Assembly (NCBI GenBank): GCA_963728165.1
Contig: CAVSIY010000006.1
Location: 372,001-436,000 of the forward strand
Length of the DNA stretch: 64,000 nt
Direction: 5' to 3'
Origin: Hyphomicrobium_A sp963728165
GTDB taxonomy: Bacteria > Pseudomonadota > Alphaproteobacteria > Rhizobiales > Hyphomicrobiaceae
Position 1 is the stretch's first letter; each line of letters opens with the position of its first letter. The notes under the pieces are model-generated. The model had not been told where the DNA came from. It made no database searches and was given only the letters and a program-made list of their open reading frames with translations. The position numbers and the translations under genes are program-made. Below, in pieces: positions 27,055-35,838 of this stretch.

Positions 27055-27606
27055 CTAGCCGTCGCCGTCGCCCGTCAGCGCCTTGAAGAACCGGTGGCCC
27101 TTGGGCCGGCCCTGCTTCCGACGCGAGCTCGTCCTTGCGGGCGTGGGCGCCGGGCCTTCGAAAATCTCGACCACCGCCTCATCCACGGGACCGTGGTAGG
27201 CGGCATAGTCGTCGGCATCGACAACGGGCGCTTCGCGCGCCTTTGGCTGCCGCGCGGGGGGCAATTTGGCCGGCGCGGGGCTCGGGCTCAGCGGCGGCGG
27301 GAGCTCATCGAAGGACGCCACCCGCTCGATAATGGTCACGGCAGCCTCCCCTGCCAGGTCGTCGCAGAAGTCCGGCTCCAGGCTCTCCATCGTCTCCAGC
27401 GCGGCGAGGATGCGCAGGCCGTCCTCGAGCGCCTCGCCGAAGAGCGCGGGATCGTCGGCGTCGACGGCGGGAGGCGCACCCGCGGGCAGCGGCGGGGGCG
27501 CGGAGGCTGCCGGGCCCTTGAGCCGCGGCCCCCGGACCGGGTCATAGCTGCCGGACCGGCGTCGGCGCGCCTTTGCGCCCTTGCTGCGCTTGTTGTCGTT
27601 TGCCAC
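27055..27606 (-). CDS. Hypothetical Pro/Ala-rich protein
   Basis: A protein of about 183 residues, taking the GTG at 27606 (VANDNKRSKGAKARRRRSGSYDP) as start. It begins with a strongly basic stretch, has an acidic helical middle (about 55-105), a proline-rich linker and a basic C terminus. No family is recognised. It lies downstream-facing towards mcd with 123 bases between. Codon use fits a real gene in this genome, but the start is a guess; the frame stays open to 27774. Confidence 0.55.
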   Translation of the reverse strand: MANDNKRSKGAKARRRRSGSYDPVRGPRLKGPAASAPPPLPAGAPPAVDADDPALFGEALEDGLRILAALETMESLEPDFCDDLAGEAAVTIIERVASFDELPPPLSPSPAPAKLPPARQPKAREAPVVDADDYAAYHGPVDEAVVEIFEGPAPTPARTSSRRKQGRPKGHRFFKALTGDGDG

Positions 27607-27814
27607 GAGACCACCGACCCCTTGGATTGAACGGTCGCTCACTCTAGGAAAGGTCGCGGCCCCCGTCCACGGCGCCGGGGAGCTAAGGGGGCGGGGGGCC
27701 CCGACAGCACCAAACGGCCCGCCATTATGGGCCTGCAGCGCGGCAATCGCGACGTAGACCTGCAGAAGGCGCAAGGCTAGCTTCCGGCCCGCGAGACTTG
27801 AGGAGACCTTAGGT

Positions 27815-28690
27815 ATGCAGCGTTACCGCGCCGTACTCGAAGCCATCTACCGCCTTTACCAGCACAGCGGCTTCACCATGGCAGGCGCGGTGGCGTTCTC
27901 TTTCGTCGTGTCGCTGTTCCCCTTCTGCATCTTTCTCGGCGCAGTGTCCGGCATCCTTTTCGGCGGGCGCGAGCTCGCCTCCCAGGCGGTCGATCAGCTG
28001 TTTCAAATCCTGCCGCAGGGCGTGGCCGCCGGCATCGCCCCGCAGGTCGAGGCCATCATGGGCTCGACCCGCATCGATCTCTTGACCGTGAGTGCGGGGT
28101 TGGCGCTGTTCTTCGCCACCAACGCGATCGAGACCTTGCGCGCCGCTCTAAACGGCGCCTACCGCGTCGTCGAGACACGGCCTTACGTGTTTTGCCTGTT
28201 GCGCAGCATGCTCTTCGTTCTGGCCAGCGCCGTCTCGATGCTGGTGCTGACGTGGGCCGTCGTCGTCGGCCCCGCCATAGCGGCCCGTTTCGATCCGTCG
28301 CTGACGCTGTCGGTTCTGCGCAGCACCTGGCTCGCGGCAAGCCTGCGCTACGCGTTCGCCGCGACCGTCATCGGCGTGCAGCTCGTCGCGTTCCACCTTT
28401 GGCTTCCGGGAGGAAAGCGCCGCATCAAGGACGTGTGGCCCGGCGTGCTTTTGTCCGTGACGCTCTGGCTCACGGTTGCGGGCCTCTACTCCTACTACCT
28501 CAACTTCTCCGACTACACGCGCTTCTATGCGGGCCTGTCGCAGCTCATGGTGGCGCTGATCTTCTTTCAGACGACCGCGGTCATCGTGATCCTCGGCGCC
28601 GAGCTCAATCGCGGCATATCCGAGCTGAAACGCTTCGGTACCGCCGGGATTGAGAGCCGCGCCAACGGATCGACGCTGCGCCCCAGCTGA
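27815..28690 (+). CDS. YihY/BrkB-family inner-membrane protein
   Basis: A 291-residue protein with about six membrane helices. The family signature near the N terminus is AGAVAFSFVVSLFPFCIFL, followed by ATNAIETLRAALNGAYRV, then FHLWLPGGKRRIKDVWPGVL and SDYTRFYAGLSQLMVALIFF. The biochemical role of YihY/BrkB proteins is not settled. AGGAG lies nine bases before the ATG. The gene sits between mcd and ccr on the opposite strand, so it is not part of their transcription units. Confidence 0.9.
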   Translation: MQRYRAVLEAIYRLYQHSGFTMAGAVAFSFVVSLFPFCIFLGAVSGILFGGRELASQAVDQLFQILPQGVAAGIAPQVEAIMGSTRIDLLTVSAGLALFFATNAIETLRAALNGAYRVVETRPYVFCLLRSMLFVLASAVSMLVLTWAVVVGPAIAARFDPSLTLSVLRSTWLAASLRYAFAATVIGVQLVAFHLWLPGGKRRIKDVWPGVLLSVTLWLTVAGLYSYYLNFSDYTRFYAGLSQLMVALIFFQTTAVIVILGAELNRGISELKRFGTAGIESRANGSTLRPS

Positions 28691-28708
28691 CGGCGCAACG
28701 CTCAGGCG

Positions 28709-30031
28709 TCAGCGCTTGTGCATCTGCTGGCTCGCCTCGATGACGTCCTCGATGGTTCTCAGGCCCGTCGTCGGCGCCGACACCAGCACCGCCATGTTGC
28801 CGGGCCTGTGCTCGTTGCGGTACATGCGCATGTGCGCCTTGGGGATCTGCTCCCAGGGAAAGACCTCCGACATGCACGGATCGATGCGGCGTTCCACCAC
28901 CAGCTTGTTGGCCTGGCTAGCCTGCATCAGGTTGGCGAAGTGCGAGCCCTGCACGCGCTTCTGGTGCATCCACAGATAGCGGGCGTCCATGGTGAGGTTG
29001 TAGCCCGTGGTGCCGGCGCAGATGACGACCATGCCGCCGCGCTTCACGACGAACACCGACACCGGGAAGGTCGACTGGCCCGGGTGCTCGAACACGCTGT
29101 CGACGTTGTTGCCTTTGCCCGTCGTCTCCCAGATGGCCGCGCCGAACTTGCGCGCGCTCTTGAACCAAGCGTCGTACTCGGGCGTGCCGACCTTGGGCAG
29201 CTCACCCCAGCAGTCGAAGTCCTTGCGGTTGATGACGCCGCGGGCGCCGAGCTGCATCACGAACTCGCGCTTGTCCTCCTCCGACACGACGCCGATGGCG
29301 TTGGCACCCGATGTGGCGCACAGCTGCACCGCCATCGAGCCGAGGCCGCCGGAGGCGCCCCACACAAGCACGTTGTGGCCCGGGCGCAGAACGTGCGGAC
29401 GATGCCCGAACAGCATGCGGTAGGCGGTCGCCAGCACCAGCGTGTAGCAGGCGCTCTCTTCCCAGGTGAGATGCTTGGGGCGCTCGAGCAGCTGGCGGTC
29501 CTGCACGCGGCAGAACTGCGCGAACGAGCCGTCGGGCGTCTCGTAGCCCCAGATGCGCTGGCTCGGCGAGAACATCGGATCGCCGCCGTTGCATTCCTCG
29601 TCGTCGCCGTCGTCCTGGTTGCAGTGGATGACGACCTCGTCGCCGACCTTCCAGCGCTTGACCTTGGAGCCGACCGCCCAGACGACGCCCGAAGCATCGG
29701 AGCCGGCGATATGATAGGGGTTCTTGTGGGCGTCGATGGTGGAGATCGGCTTGCCGAGCGAGGCCCACACGCCGTTGTAGTTGACGCCCGCTGCCATCAC
29801 CAGAACGAGCACGTCGTGGCTGTCGAGCTCCCAGGTGGGGAGGACCTCGATCTGCATCGCCTTGTCGGGCTCGCCGTGGCGCTCCTTGCGGATGGCCCAG
29901 GCGTACATGTTCTTGGGCACGTGGCCGAGCGGCGGGATCTCCCCGATCTCGTAGAGGTCCTTTTTCTCCGCAGCAATCGCTGGCGCGCCCATGGCGGCCT
30001 CGGATCTGGTTGCGGCGCTTTGGCTCGACAT
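28709..30031 (-). CDS. ccr: Crotonyl-CoA carboxylase/reductase
   Basis: Ccr reductively carboxylates crotonyl-CoA to (2S)-ethylmalonyl-CoA with NADPH and CO2, the key step of the ethylmalonyl-CoA pathway. The 440-residue medium-chain dehydrogenase/reductase fold includes PPLGHVPKNMYAWAI, MAAGVNYNGVWASLGKP, NPYHIAGSDASGVVWAVG, CNGGDPMFSPSQRIWGYET, the cofactor loop VWGASGGLGSMAVQL, and MDARYLWMHQKRVQGSHFA, all as in known Ccr. The ATG at 30031 has GGGAG upstream. Relationship to other alcohol-dehydrogenase-like enzymes is excluded by the long conserved central insert. Confidence 0.97.
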   Translation of the reverse strand: MSSQSAATRSEAAMGAPAIAAEKKDLYEIGEIPPLGHVPKNMYAWAIRKERHGEPDKAMQIEVLPTWELDSHDVLVLVMAAGVNYNGVWASLGKPISTIDAHKNPYHIAGSDASGVVWAVGSKVKRWKVGDEVVIHCNQDDGDDEECNGGDPMFSPSQRIWGYETPDGSFAQFCRVQDRQLLERPKHLTWEESACYTLVLATAYRMLFGHRPHVLRPGHNVLVWGASGGLGSMAVQLCATSGANAIGVVSEEDKREFVMQLGARGVINRKDFDCWGELPKVGTPEYDAWFKSARKFGAAIWETTGKGNNVDSVFEHPGQSTFPVSVFVVKRGGMVVICAGTTGYNLTMDARYLWMHQKRVQGSHFANLMQASQANKLVVERRIDPCMSEVFPWEQIPKAHMRMYRNEHRPGNMAVLVSAPTTGLRTIEDVIEASQQMHKR

Positions 30032-30270
30032 TTAAGGCTCCCGTGCTCGGCTCCGCCCCCCGGCGGGCGTGTTTTTTGCGCTGCGGCAATAAGGCCGCAT
30101 GGTTTTCCTGCTGTTTCAAGCACGTTTTCGCGCTGCAATGAAGGGGGAGCGGTGACGCTCCTGGGGCGTCTCAACGCAACTTTAAGACTGTTCGGGCCAA
30201 AATCCCCAGTTGTCAGGCCCAATCTAGGCGGCCAGGTACCCGTTCGCGGGTTCCCCGGGGAAGCGGCTGA

Positions 30271-30606
30271 ATGCTCGAGTTTCTCAATCAGACCTTCCAG
30301 GTCGATACTTATACGATTGTCGTCGTGGCGCTTCTGTCCGGCTGGGCGGGGGTCCTGACGCTGCACGTGCTGTCGAAAACGGTGATGGCCTTGGTCTTCG
30401 TCCCCGGCTTCATCTTCGGGGCGCTGATCGCCAACTACATCTTCGACAGGTTCGGGTTCTTTCCGACGCCCGACCAGGAGACCAACGTCGTCGTCGCCTG
30501 CACGCTCGGGATCATCGCCGCCCTGCTCGTCCTGCTCGTCGTCACGCGCTTCACCTCGATACTCGCCGCCGCCCGCGTGCAGCGCCATCAGTTCAAGCGC
30601 TACTGA
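30271..30606 (+). CDS. Small membrane protein, unknown
   Basis: A 111-residue protein with three probable membrane helices (about 15-35, 38-55, 72-92) and a basic C-terminal end (ARVQRHQFKRY). No family is recognised. A GGGGAAG run lies shortly before the ATG. It lies between the divergent ccr and ecm genes and points towards ecm with 93 bases between, so it could share its transcript. Confidence 0.7.
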   Translation: MLEFLNQTFQVDTYTIVVVALLSGWAGVLTLHVLSKTVMALVFVPGFIFGALIANYIFDRFGFFPTPDQETNVVVACTLGIIAALLVLLVVTRFTSILAAARVQRHQFKRY

Positions 30607-30699
30607 GCCGGGTTCCCCCGCGTCAAAGATCATTTTGCATTGCAACCACGGCCGGGTACGCTAGGGCAAGATACGCCTGACCTGAGCCGAGGACGACCT

Positions 30700-32700
30700 A
30701 TGCGCGAGGACAGAAAGGGACAAGAGGCTCCCAAGCCGGCGCCCGACCGGCCGTGGATCTTTCGCACCTATGCCGGCCACTCGACGGCGGTGAAGTCCAA
30801 CGAGCTCTACCGTCGCAACCTGGCGAAGGGCCAGACGGGCCTGTCCATCGCCTTCGACCTGCCGACCCAGACCGGCTACGATTCCGACTACGAGCTCGCC
30901 AAGGGCGAGGTCGGCAAGGTCGGCGTGCCCGTCTCCCACATCGGCGACATGCGCGCGCTGCTGGCGGGCATCCCGCTCGACCAGATGAACACCTCGATGA
31001 CGATCAACGCCACGGCGGCGTGGCTGTTGTCGCTCTACGTGGCAGTGGCCGACGAGCAGGGCGCGGCCCGCGACAAGCTCACCGGCACCATCCAGAACGA
31101 CATCATCAAGGAGTACCTGTCGCGCGGCACCTACGTGTTCCCGCCCGATCCCTCGCTGCGGCTCATCAAGGACACGATCGTGTTCTCCACCAAAGAGCTG
31201 CCGAAGTGGAACCCGACCAACGTCTGCTCCTACCATCTGCAGGAGGCCGGCGCGACGCCGGTGCAGGAGCTCGCCTACGCGCTGGCGACGGCTGAAGCCG
31301 TGCTCGACCGCGTGAAGGCCTCGGGCGAGGTGAAGCCGGAAGACTTCGGCGCGGTGGTCGGCCGGGTCTCCTTCTTCGTCAATGCCGGCCTGAGGTTCGT
31401 CACCGAGATCTGCAAGATGCGGGCGTTCGTCGAGCTTTGGGACGAGATCACGGAGAAGCGCTACGGCGTCACCGATCCCAAGCACCGGCTGTTCCGCTAC
31501 GGCGTGCAGGTGAACTCGCTGGGGCTCACCGAGCAGCAGGCCGAGAACAACGTCTACCGCATCTTGATCGAGATGCTGGCGGTGACCCTGTCGAAGAAGG
31601 CGCGCGCCCGCGCGGTGCAGCTGCCGGCCTGGAACGAGGCGCTCGGCCTGCCGCGCCCGTGGGACCAGCAGTGGTCCTTGCGCATGCAGCAGATACTCGC
31701 CTACGAGACCGACTTGCTCGAGTACGGCGACATCTTCGACGGCTCCAAGGAGATCGACCGCAAGGTTCAGCAGCTGAAGGAGGAGGCGAAGGCGGAGCTC
31801 GCCACCATCGAGGCAATGGGCGGCGCGGTGGAAGCCATCGACTACATGAAGCGCCGGCTGGTGGAGAGCAACACCCAGCGGCTGCGCCACATCGAGACGG
31901 GTGAGCAGATCGTGGTCGGCGTCAACAAGTGGACGGAGACCGAGGTCTCGCCCTTGTCGGCGGGAGAAGGCGCGATCATGGTCGTCGATCCGGCCATGGA
32001 AGCCGGGCAGGTCGAGCGGCTGCAAGCCTGGCGCGCTGATCGCGACGAAAAGGCGGTGAGGACCGCGCTCGCCGAATTGGAACGTGCGGCAAAGGAGGGC
32101 TCCAACATCATGGTGCCGTCGATCGCCTGCGCCAAGGCCGGCGTCACCACCGGCGAATGGGGCACCACCTTGCGCAAGGTGTTCGGCGAGTATCGCGCCC
32201 CGACCGGCGTTGCGCAGGCGGCCGCGCACGGCGAAGGCGCAGGGCTCGAGGCGGTGCGCGCGCAAGTGGAGGCGGCCTCCGCCAAGCTCGGCCGGCGCCT
32301 GAAGTTCCTCGTCGGCAAGCCGGGACTCGACGGCCACTCGAACGGCGCCGAGCAGATCGCGGTGCGCGCGCGCGACTGCGGCATGGAGGTCGTCTACGAG
32401 GGCATCCGCCTGACGCCGGCGCAGATCGCGCGCGCAGCCCTCGACGAGGCGGTGCACGTCGTCGGCCTCTCCATCCTCTCAGGCAGCCACGTGCCGCTCG
32501 TGCGCGAGGTGGTCGAGCGCATGCGCAAGGAGGGGCTGGAGGACGTGCCGGTGGTGGTCGGCGGCATCATTCCGCCGGAGGACGCCAAGACCTTGAAGGC
32601 GATGGGCGTGGCTGCCGTCTACACGCCCAAGGACTTCCAATTGAACGACATCATGGCCGACATCGTGAAGCTCGTGTCCGAGCCGGCCATGGCGGCCTGA
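30700..32700 (+). CDS. ecm: Ethylmalonyl-CoA mutase (B12-dependent)
   Basis: Ecm converts (2R)-ethylmalonyl-CoA to (2S)-methylsuccinyl-CoA using adenosylcobalamin. The 666-residue protein has the catalytic barrel (about 20-500: RTYAGHSTAVKSNELYRRNL, GLSIAFDLPTQTGYDSD, MNTSMTINATAAWLL, TIQNDIIKEYLSRGTYVFPP) and the C-terminal B12 domain (about 530-660) with the base-off motif in KPGLDGHSNGAE, then SILSGSH and VVGGIIPPEDA. Methylmalonyl-CoA mutase is the close alternative; the single-chain form of this length and the ccr and mcd neighbours favour Ecm. GAGGA lies before the ATG at 30700. Confidence 0.92.
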   Translation: MREDRKGQEAPKPAPDRPWIFRTYAGHSTAVKSNELYRRNLAKGQTGLSIAFDLPTQTGYDSDYELAKGEVGKVGVPVSHIGDMRALLAGIPLDQMNTSMTINATAAWLLSLYVAVADEQGAARDKLTGTIQNDIIKEYLSRGTYVFPPDPSLRLIKDTIVFSTKELPKWNPTNVCSYHLQEAGATPVQELAYALATAEAVLDRVKASGEVKPEDFGAVVGRVSFFVNAGLRFVTEICKMRAFVELWDEITEKRYGVTDPKHRLFRYGVQVNSLGLTEQQAENNVYRILIEMLAVTLSKKARARAVQLPAWNEALGLPRPWDQQWSLRMQQILAYETDLLEYGDIFDGSKEIDRKVQQLKEEAKAELATIEAMGGAVEAIDYMKRRLVESNTQRLRHIETGEQIVVGVNKWTETEVSPLSAGEGAIMVVDPAMEAGQVERLQAWRADRDEKAVRTALAELERAAKEGSNIMVPSIACAKAGVTTGEWGTTLRKVFGEYRAPTGVAQAAAHGEGAGLEAVRAQVEAASAKLGRRLKFLVGKPGLDGHSNGAEQIAVRARDCGMEVVYEGIRLTPAQIARAALDEAVHVVGLSILSGSHVPLVREVVERMRKEGLEDVPVVVGGIIPPEDAKTLKAMGVAAVYTPKDFQLNDIMADIVKLVSEPAMAA

Positions 32701-33114
32701 GCCAATACCGTTTCCGCGGGCATCCGCCATGCGTAAGGAGACGCGGCGCAAACTCGATCGACTTGTCTGGTCGGAGCGCCGCAAGCTAGCCGCCCTGGCA
32801 CTGCCGCGGTCGCTCTGATCACGCTTGGCGCCGTTTCATCCCGCGCCCGGGAAGCCCGTCTATGGTCCCCGCCGTCGTTCGCCTTGCGGTGGTCGAGACC
32901 GGAGACAGGCCAGCGCTACATGTGGATCGAAAGTCGCCTCGATAGTGGTAAGTACGTGCGGGCGAGAGGCATGTTGGGCCCCCACACCGCGGACGAGAGA
33001 TTCAGCGAGCGCGAATTGGCTTGGTACGGTCTACAATGACGGGCAGACGCATAGTCGTCGCTCGAGATCGAGCGCGCCCTCTGGCTCGACCGGGCCAAGA
33101 AGGCCGGCATCGGC
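32701..33114 (+). pseudogene. Gene-poor stretch with a probable decayed small membrane-protein gene
   Basis: At 32729-32818 an ATG opens a 29-codon frame, MRKETRRKLDRLVWSERRK followed by LAALALP, which then shifts and stops. The start resembles the beginning of the next gene (EIERALWLDRAKKAGIGVAV): a short charged helix followed by a membrane segment. Nothing after 32820 reads as protein in a single frame. It looks like the broken first copy of a duplicated small membrane-protein gene. Weak evidence. Confidence 0.35.
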
Positions 33115-33393
33115 GTGGCCGTGCTGGCGCTGATCGGCCTCTTCTTTGTCTATGAGGATTACGACGCGCACATCGAGAAGATCCGCGTGCCCGCCACCGT
33201 CGTCTCGGTCGGGCCGCTCAACACCACCAACACCCAGGCCATCGAGAACGGCCTCTCGGTCGACGTGGCCTTGCAGAACGGGCACCGCGTCACTGTCTGG
33301 GTCTTGAAGACGAGCCACCCGCAAGTCGGCGAGCACGTGGAGATCACCGAGCACCGGCATCACACCGGCCGCGTCACCTACTCGTGGAAGTGA
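33115..33393 (+). CDS. Small membrane-anchored protein, unknown
   Basis: A product of 92 residues from the GTG at 33115: one membrane helix followed by a soluble beta-rich domain (IRVPATVVSVGPLNTTNTQAIENG, NGHRVTVWVLKTSHPQVGEHVEITEHRH). The frame is open back to 33055 and there encodes a charged helix (EIERALWLDRAKKAG) that would normally precede such a membrane segment, yet no ATG, GTG or TTG lies before 33115. Either the true start has been lost or a frameshift lies upstream. Function unknown. Confidence 0.6.
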   Translation: MAVLALIGLFFVYEDYDAHIEKIRVPATVVSVGPLNTTNTQAIENGLSVDVALQNGHRVTVWVLKTSHPQVGEHVEITEHRHHTGRVTYSWK

Positions 33394-33454
33394 GCGTGGG
33401 ACACCGTACACGCGCATTCGGCCAGGTCGTTCTCGTCCGCCGCAAGGTTTGATC

Positions 33455-34174
33455 GTGAGACATTTGCTGCTAACGCGGTACAATATCCCAATTGACTTTG
33501 GGAGCCGCTACCAACAGCGCGGCCCGCTAGACCAAGCTTACCTCGCGCGGCGCCACGAGCTATTTCGCAGATTCTGCGTTCCCTCTATCACCCGCCAAAC
33601 CTGCAATGAGTTTGAATGGATCGTATTCTTTCACCGCGACACGCCGGCCAAGTATTATGATTTCCTTGACGGCATAGCGACAGTGCACTTCGCCAACTCC
33701 TCGGCTGAATGTGTCAGTTTCGCCCGCGAGCAAGGCGATCCCAACGCCGTAACCATCACAACTCGGATCGATAACGATGACGCGATCGCCGCGACATTTA
33801 TGGTCGAAATTCAGAGGGCCGCACGAGAAAACCGGAGTGACGCGCCTTACGTCGTGACGTTCCCGCTGGGTGCGGTCGCCAGTCTTCAAAGAGGACGATT
33901 CTATAGAAAGAAGGACATCGGCAATCCGTTCACGTCGCTCGTAGAGCCCGCGGGCGTACAACATACGATCTGGGCCTTTTCGCACGGGCAAATGGCGCAA
34001 GAGTTTCCAGTCCACCAAATCAAAACACGAGATCCCATGTGGCTGGCTGTGATTCACGAAACGAATGTGATCAATCAGAGAATGAGATGGCCATGGTTTT
34101 GGGAGACGCGCCCAAATGCGCAGTTGGCTTCGCGTTTTCCCGGCTTTAGCGACGAGACGAAGGGCGATCTCTAG
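33455..34174 (+). CDS. Putative rhamnosyltransferase-type glycosyltransferase
   Basis: A 239-residue protein resembling the Rhamno_transf family of putative glycosyltransferases: MRHLLLTRYNIPIDFG at the start, FCVPSITRQTCNEFEWIVFFH, and the acidic ITTRIDNDDAIAATF, which is likely the nucleotide-sugar and metal site. GTG at 33455 is preferred over TTG at 33449 for spacing from AAGG. The base composition is visibly lower in G and C than in the flanking genes, which suggests later acquisition. It probably decorates a cell-surface glycan. Confidence 0.75.
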   Translation: MRHLLLTRYNIPIDFGSRYQQRGPLDQAYLARRHELFRRFCVPSITRQTCNEFEWIVFFHRDTPAKYYDFLDGIATVHFANSSAECVSFAREQGDPNAVTITTRIDNDDAIAATFMVEIQRAARENRSDAPYVVTFPLGAVASLQRGRFYRKKDIGNPFTSLVEPAGVQHTIWAFSHGQMAQEFPVHQIKTRDPMWLAVIHETNVINQRMRWPWFWETRPNAQLASRFPGFSDETKGDL

Positions 34175-35236
34175 GGCGCTTCGTCGCTGGACCGCTCACC
34201 CGCAATTCTGACGTCCTCGCCCAGCGTCTCGCGCACATAGAGGCGACGCACGGCCGCGTCGGTGACGATGGCGAGCGGGTAGCCGAGCAGCAGGCCGAGC
34301 GGCCCGAACAGCACCCCGATCGCCACCACCGCAAAGAGCCCGACCGCGGGCGGCACCGCCACCGAGCGTCCCGCCACCAGCGGCATGATGAGGTTTGCAC
34401 TCGATCTGCTGCACGACGACGAACACGGCAAGCGTCCACATGACCAAGTTCCAGTTCTGCGTGGAGGCGAGCAGGAGCGCCGGCACGGCGCCGATGACGG
34501 GCCCGATGATCGGCACGAACTCGGTGACGCCGGCGATGAGCCCGAGCGCCAGCGCCGACGGCACGCCGACCAGCGCCAGGCCGCCAGCGATCAAGAGGCC
34601 GACCATGATCATGGCGAGGAGCTGCCCGCCGAGCCACAGGCGCAGCGCCTCGCCGGCGTCATCGAGCGTCGCCGCGATCTGGGCTTGGGCGCGCTTGGGG
34701 AACAGCTTCACGAGACCGTTGCGATAGGTGTCGGGATCGATGGCGACATAGATGCCGGCGACGAGCACCACGACGAGCGTCGCGACCGCGCCAAAGATCG
34801 TCGTCCCCCACGAGAACGCGTTCATGACGAGCTCGCCGATGGAGGAGCCCTTGACCAGCTCCGACACCGAGGAGGCGAACGGCACCGTCTTGGAGAGGCT
34901 CGCCATCGCGGCGGGCAGATTGGCGAACACCGAGGCGAGCTGGCTCGAGATGCGCGAGCCGAAGAGATAGCCCGTGCCCCCCAGCAGGGCGACGACGCCG
35001 AGGCCCGCTGCCAGCAAGGCGAGACGCTCGCTGATCGAGGTTCCCGCCCGGATGGGGCGCGCGATGGCACGCAAGACGACGGCGACGAGGACCGAGCCGA
35101 AGATCAATAGGAGGATGTCGGAGAGGACGTAGAGGGCGGCGGCAAAGGCGACGATGCCGACGAAAATCAGCACCCGGCGGACGAAGAGGGCGTCCGGCAT
35201 GGCGTCGAAGGACCCTGAGGGCGGCTCTTTGTCCAT
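34171..35236 (-). pseudogene. AI-2E family (PerM-like) transporter, frameshifted near its 3' end
   Basis: A multi-pass membrane protein of about 355 residues of the AI-2E/PerM exporter family: VFANLPAAMASLSKTVP in the soluble segment, YRNGLVKLFPKRAQAQI, LRLWLGGQLLAMIMVGLL and GVTEFVPIIGPVIGAVPALLL. After VFVVVQQIE an extra A in a run of three (about 34393-34395) shifts the frame. The normal continuation NLIMPLVAGRSVAVPP...VLFGPLGLLLGYPLAIV is encoded one frame over, to 34171. One base removed would restore the gene. Base-calling error and true frameshift cannot be separated here. Start at ATG 35236. Confidence 0.8.
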
Positions 35237-35385
35237 GGGAGCGGAGATTGAGGCGATGATCGCCAATTCGGCAACCCGCTTGCTGGCGATGCGCACGGGC
35301 CCTCGCGCCAGGGGGGCCGATGGGCCGGGGGAAGCGCGTTGACGGGCAAGACGCGGCCAGTATGATGCGCCCCTCTCGCGCTTAA

Positions 35386-35472
35386 GCCCCAGTGGCGGAA
35401 CCGGTAGACGCGCCAAACTCAAAATCTGGTGTTCGCAAGGACGTGCCCGTTCGAGTCGGGCCTGGGGCACCA
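35386..35472 (+). tRNA. tRNA-Leu (anticodon CAA)
   Basis: An 87-base class II tRNA including the encoded CCA. The seven-base acceptor stem is GCCCCAG/CTGGGGC, the anticodon loop is CTCAAAA giving anticodon CAA, a long variable arm follows, and the T-arm has GTTCGAGTC. The anticodon stem CCAAA/TCTGG holds one A-C mismatch. The CAA anticodon reads UUG. Confidence 0.96.
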
Positions 35473-35838
35473 ACAATAAATAAAAACAAGCGCTTAGCTT
35501 AGGTTTGTCAGAAATTCCATAGGCTTGCGGGACCAGCGATTGCCCCCTTCTGACGCGCGTCGCCCCAGAGAATTGGGAAGCAAAATGCCCGCCTGAAGGT
35601 CACTGGTGAGGCCTTGAGACGAGCGGCCGTTGCCCATGAGAGCCGATCCTCCTTCCAATTTGGCCGATACAAAGCACATCCTCGAGCCTCTAAGGTTCTC
35701 AAGACCAGCGCCCGTGTTGCTCAGCCCGATCAAATCTCTCCGGCGACGTAGCTCGGAAAATCTCAACTGCCACAGGAGGCAGCGCGCACGGAGCCATGTG
35801 TCGCCCGCCCCGGCGCAACATCCGCGCGCCCGTCGAAC
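35473..35838. other. Intergenic region after tRNA-Leu
   Basis: No gene is supported in these 366 bases. The composition is less GC-rich than the surroundings. There is no recognisable integrase or integrase fragment next to the tRNA. An open frame of 90 codons on the minus strand (35494-35766) has no family resemblance. Confidence 0.5.

Noticed and set aside
35494..35766. Possible integrase remnant next to tRNA-Leu
   Set aside because: No residue pattern of a tyrosine recombinase is visible in any frame.
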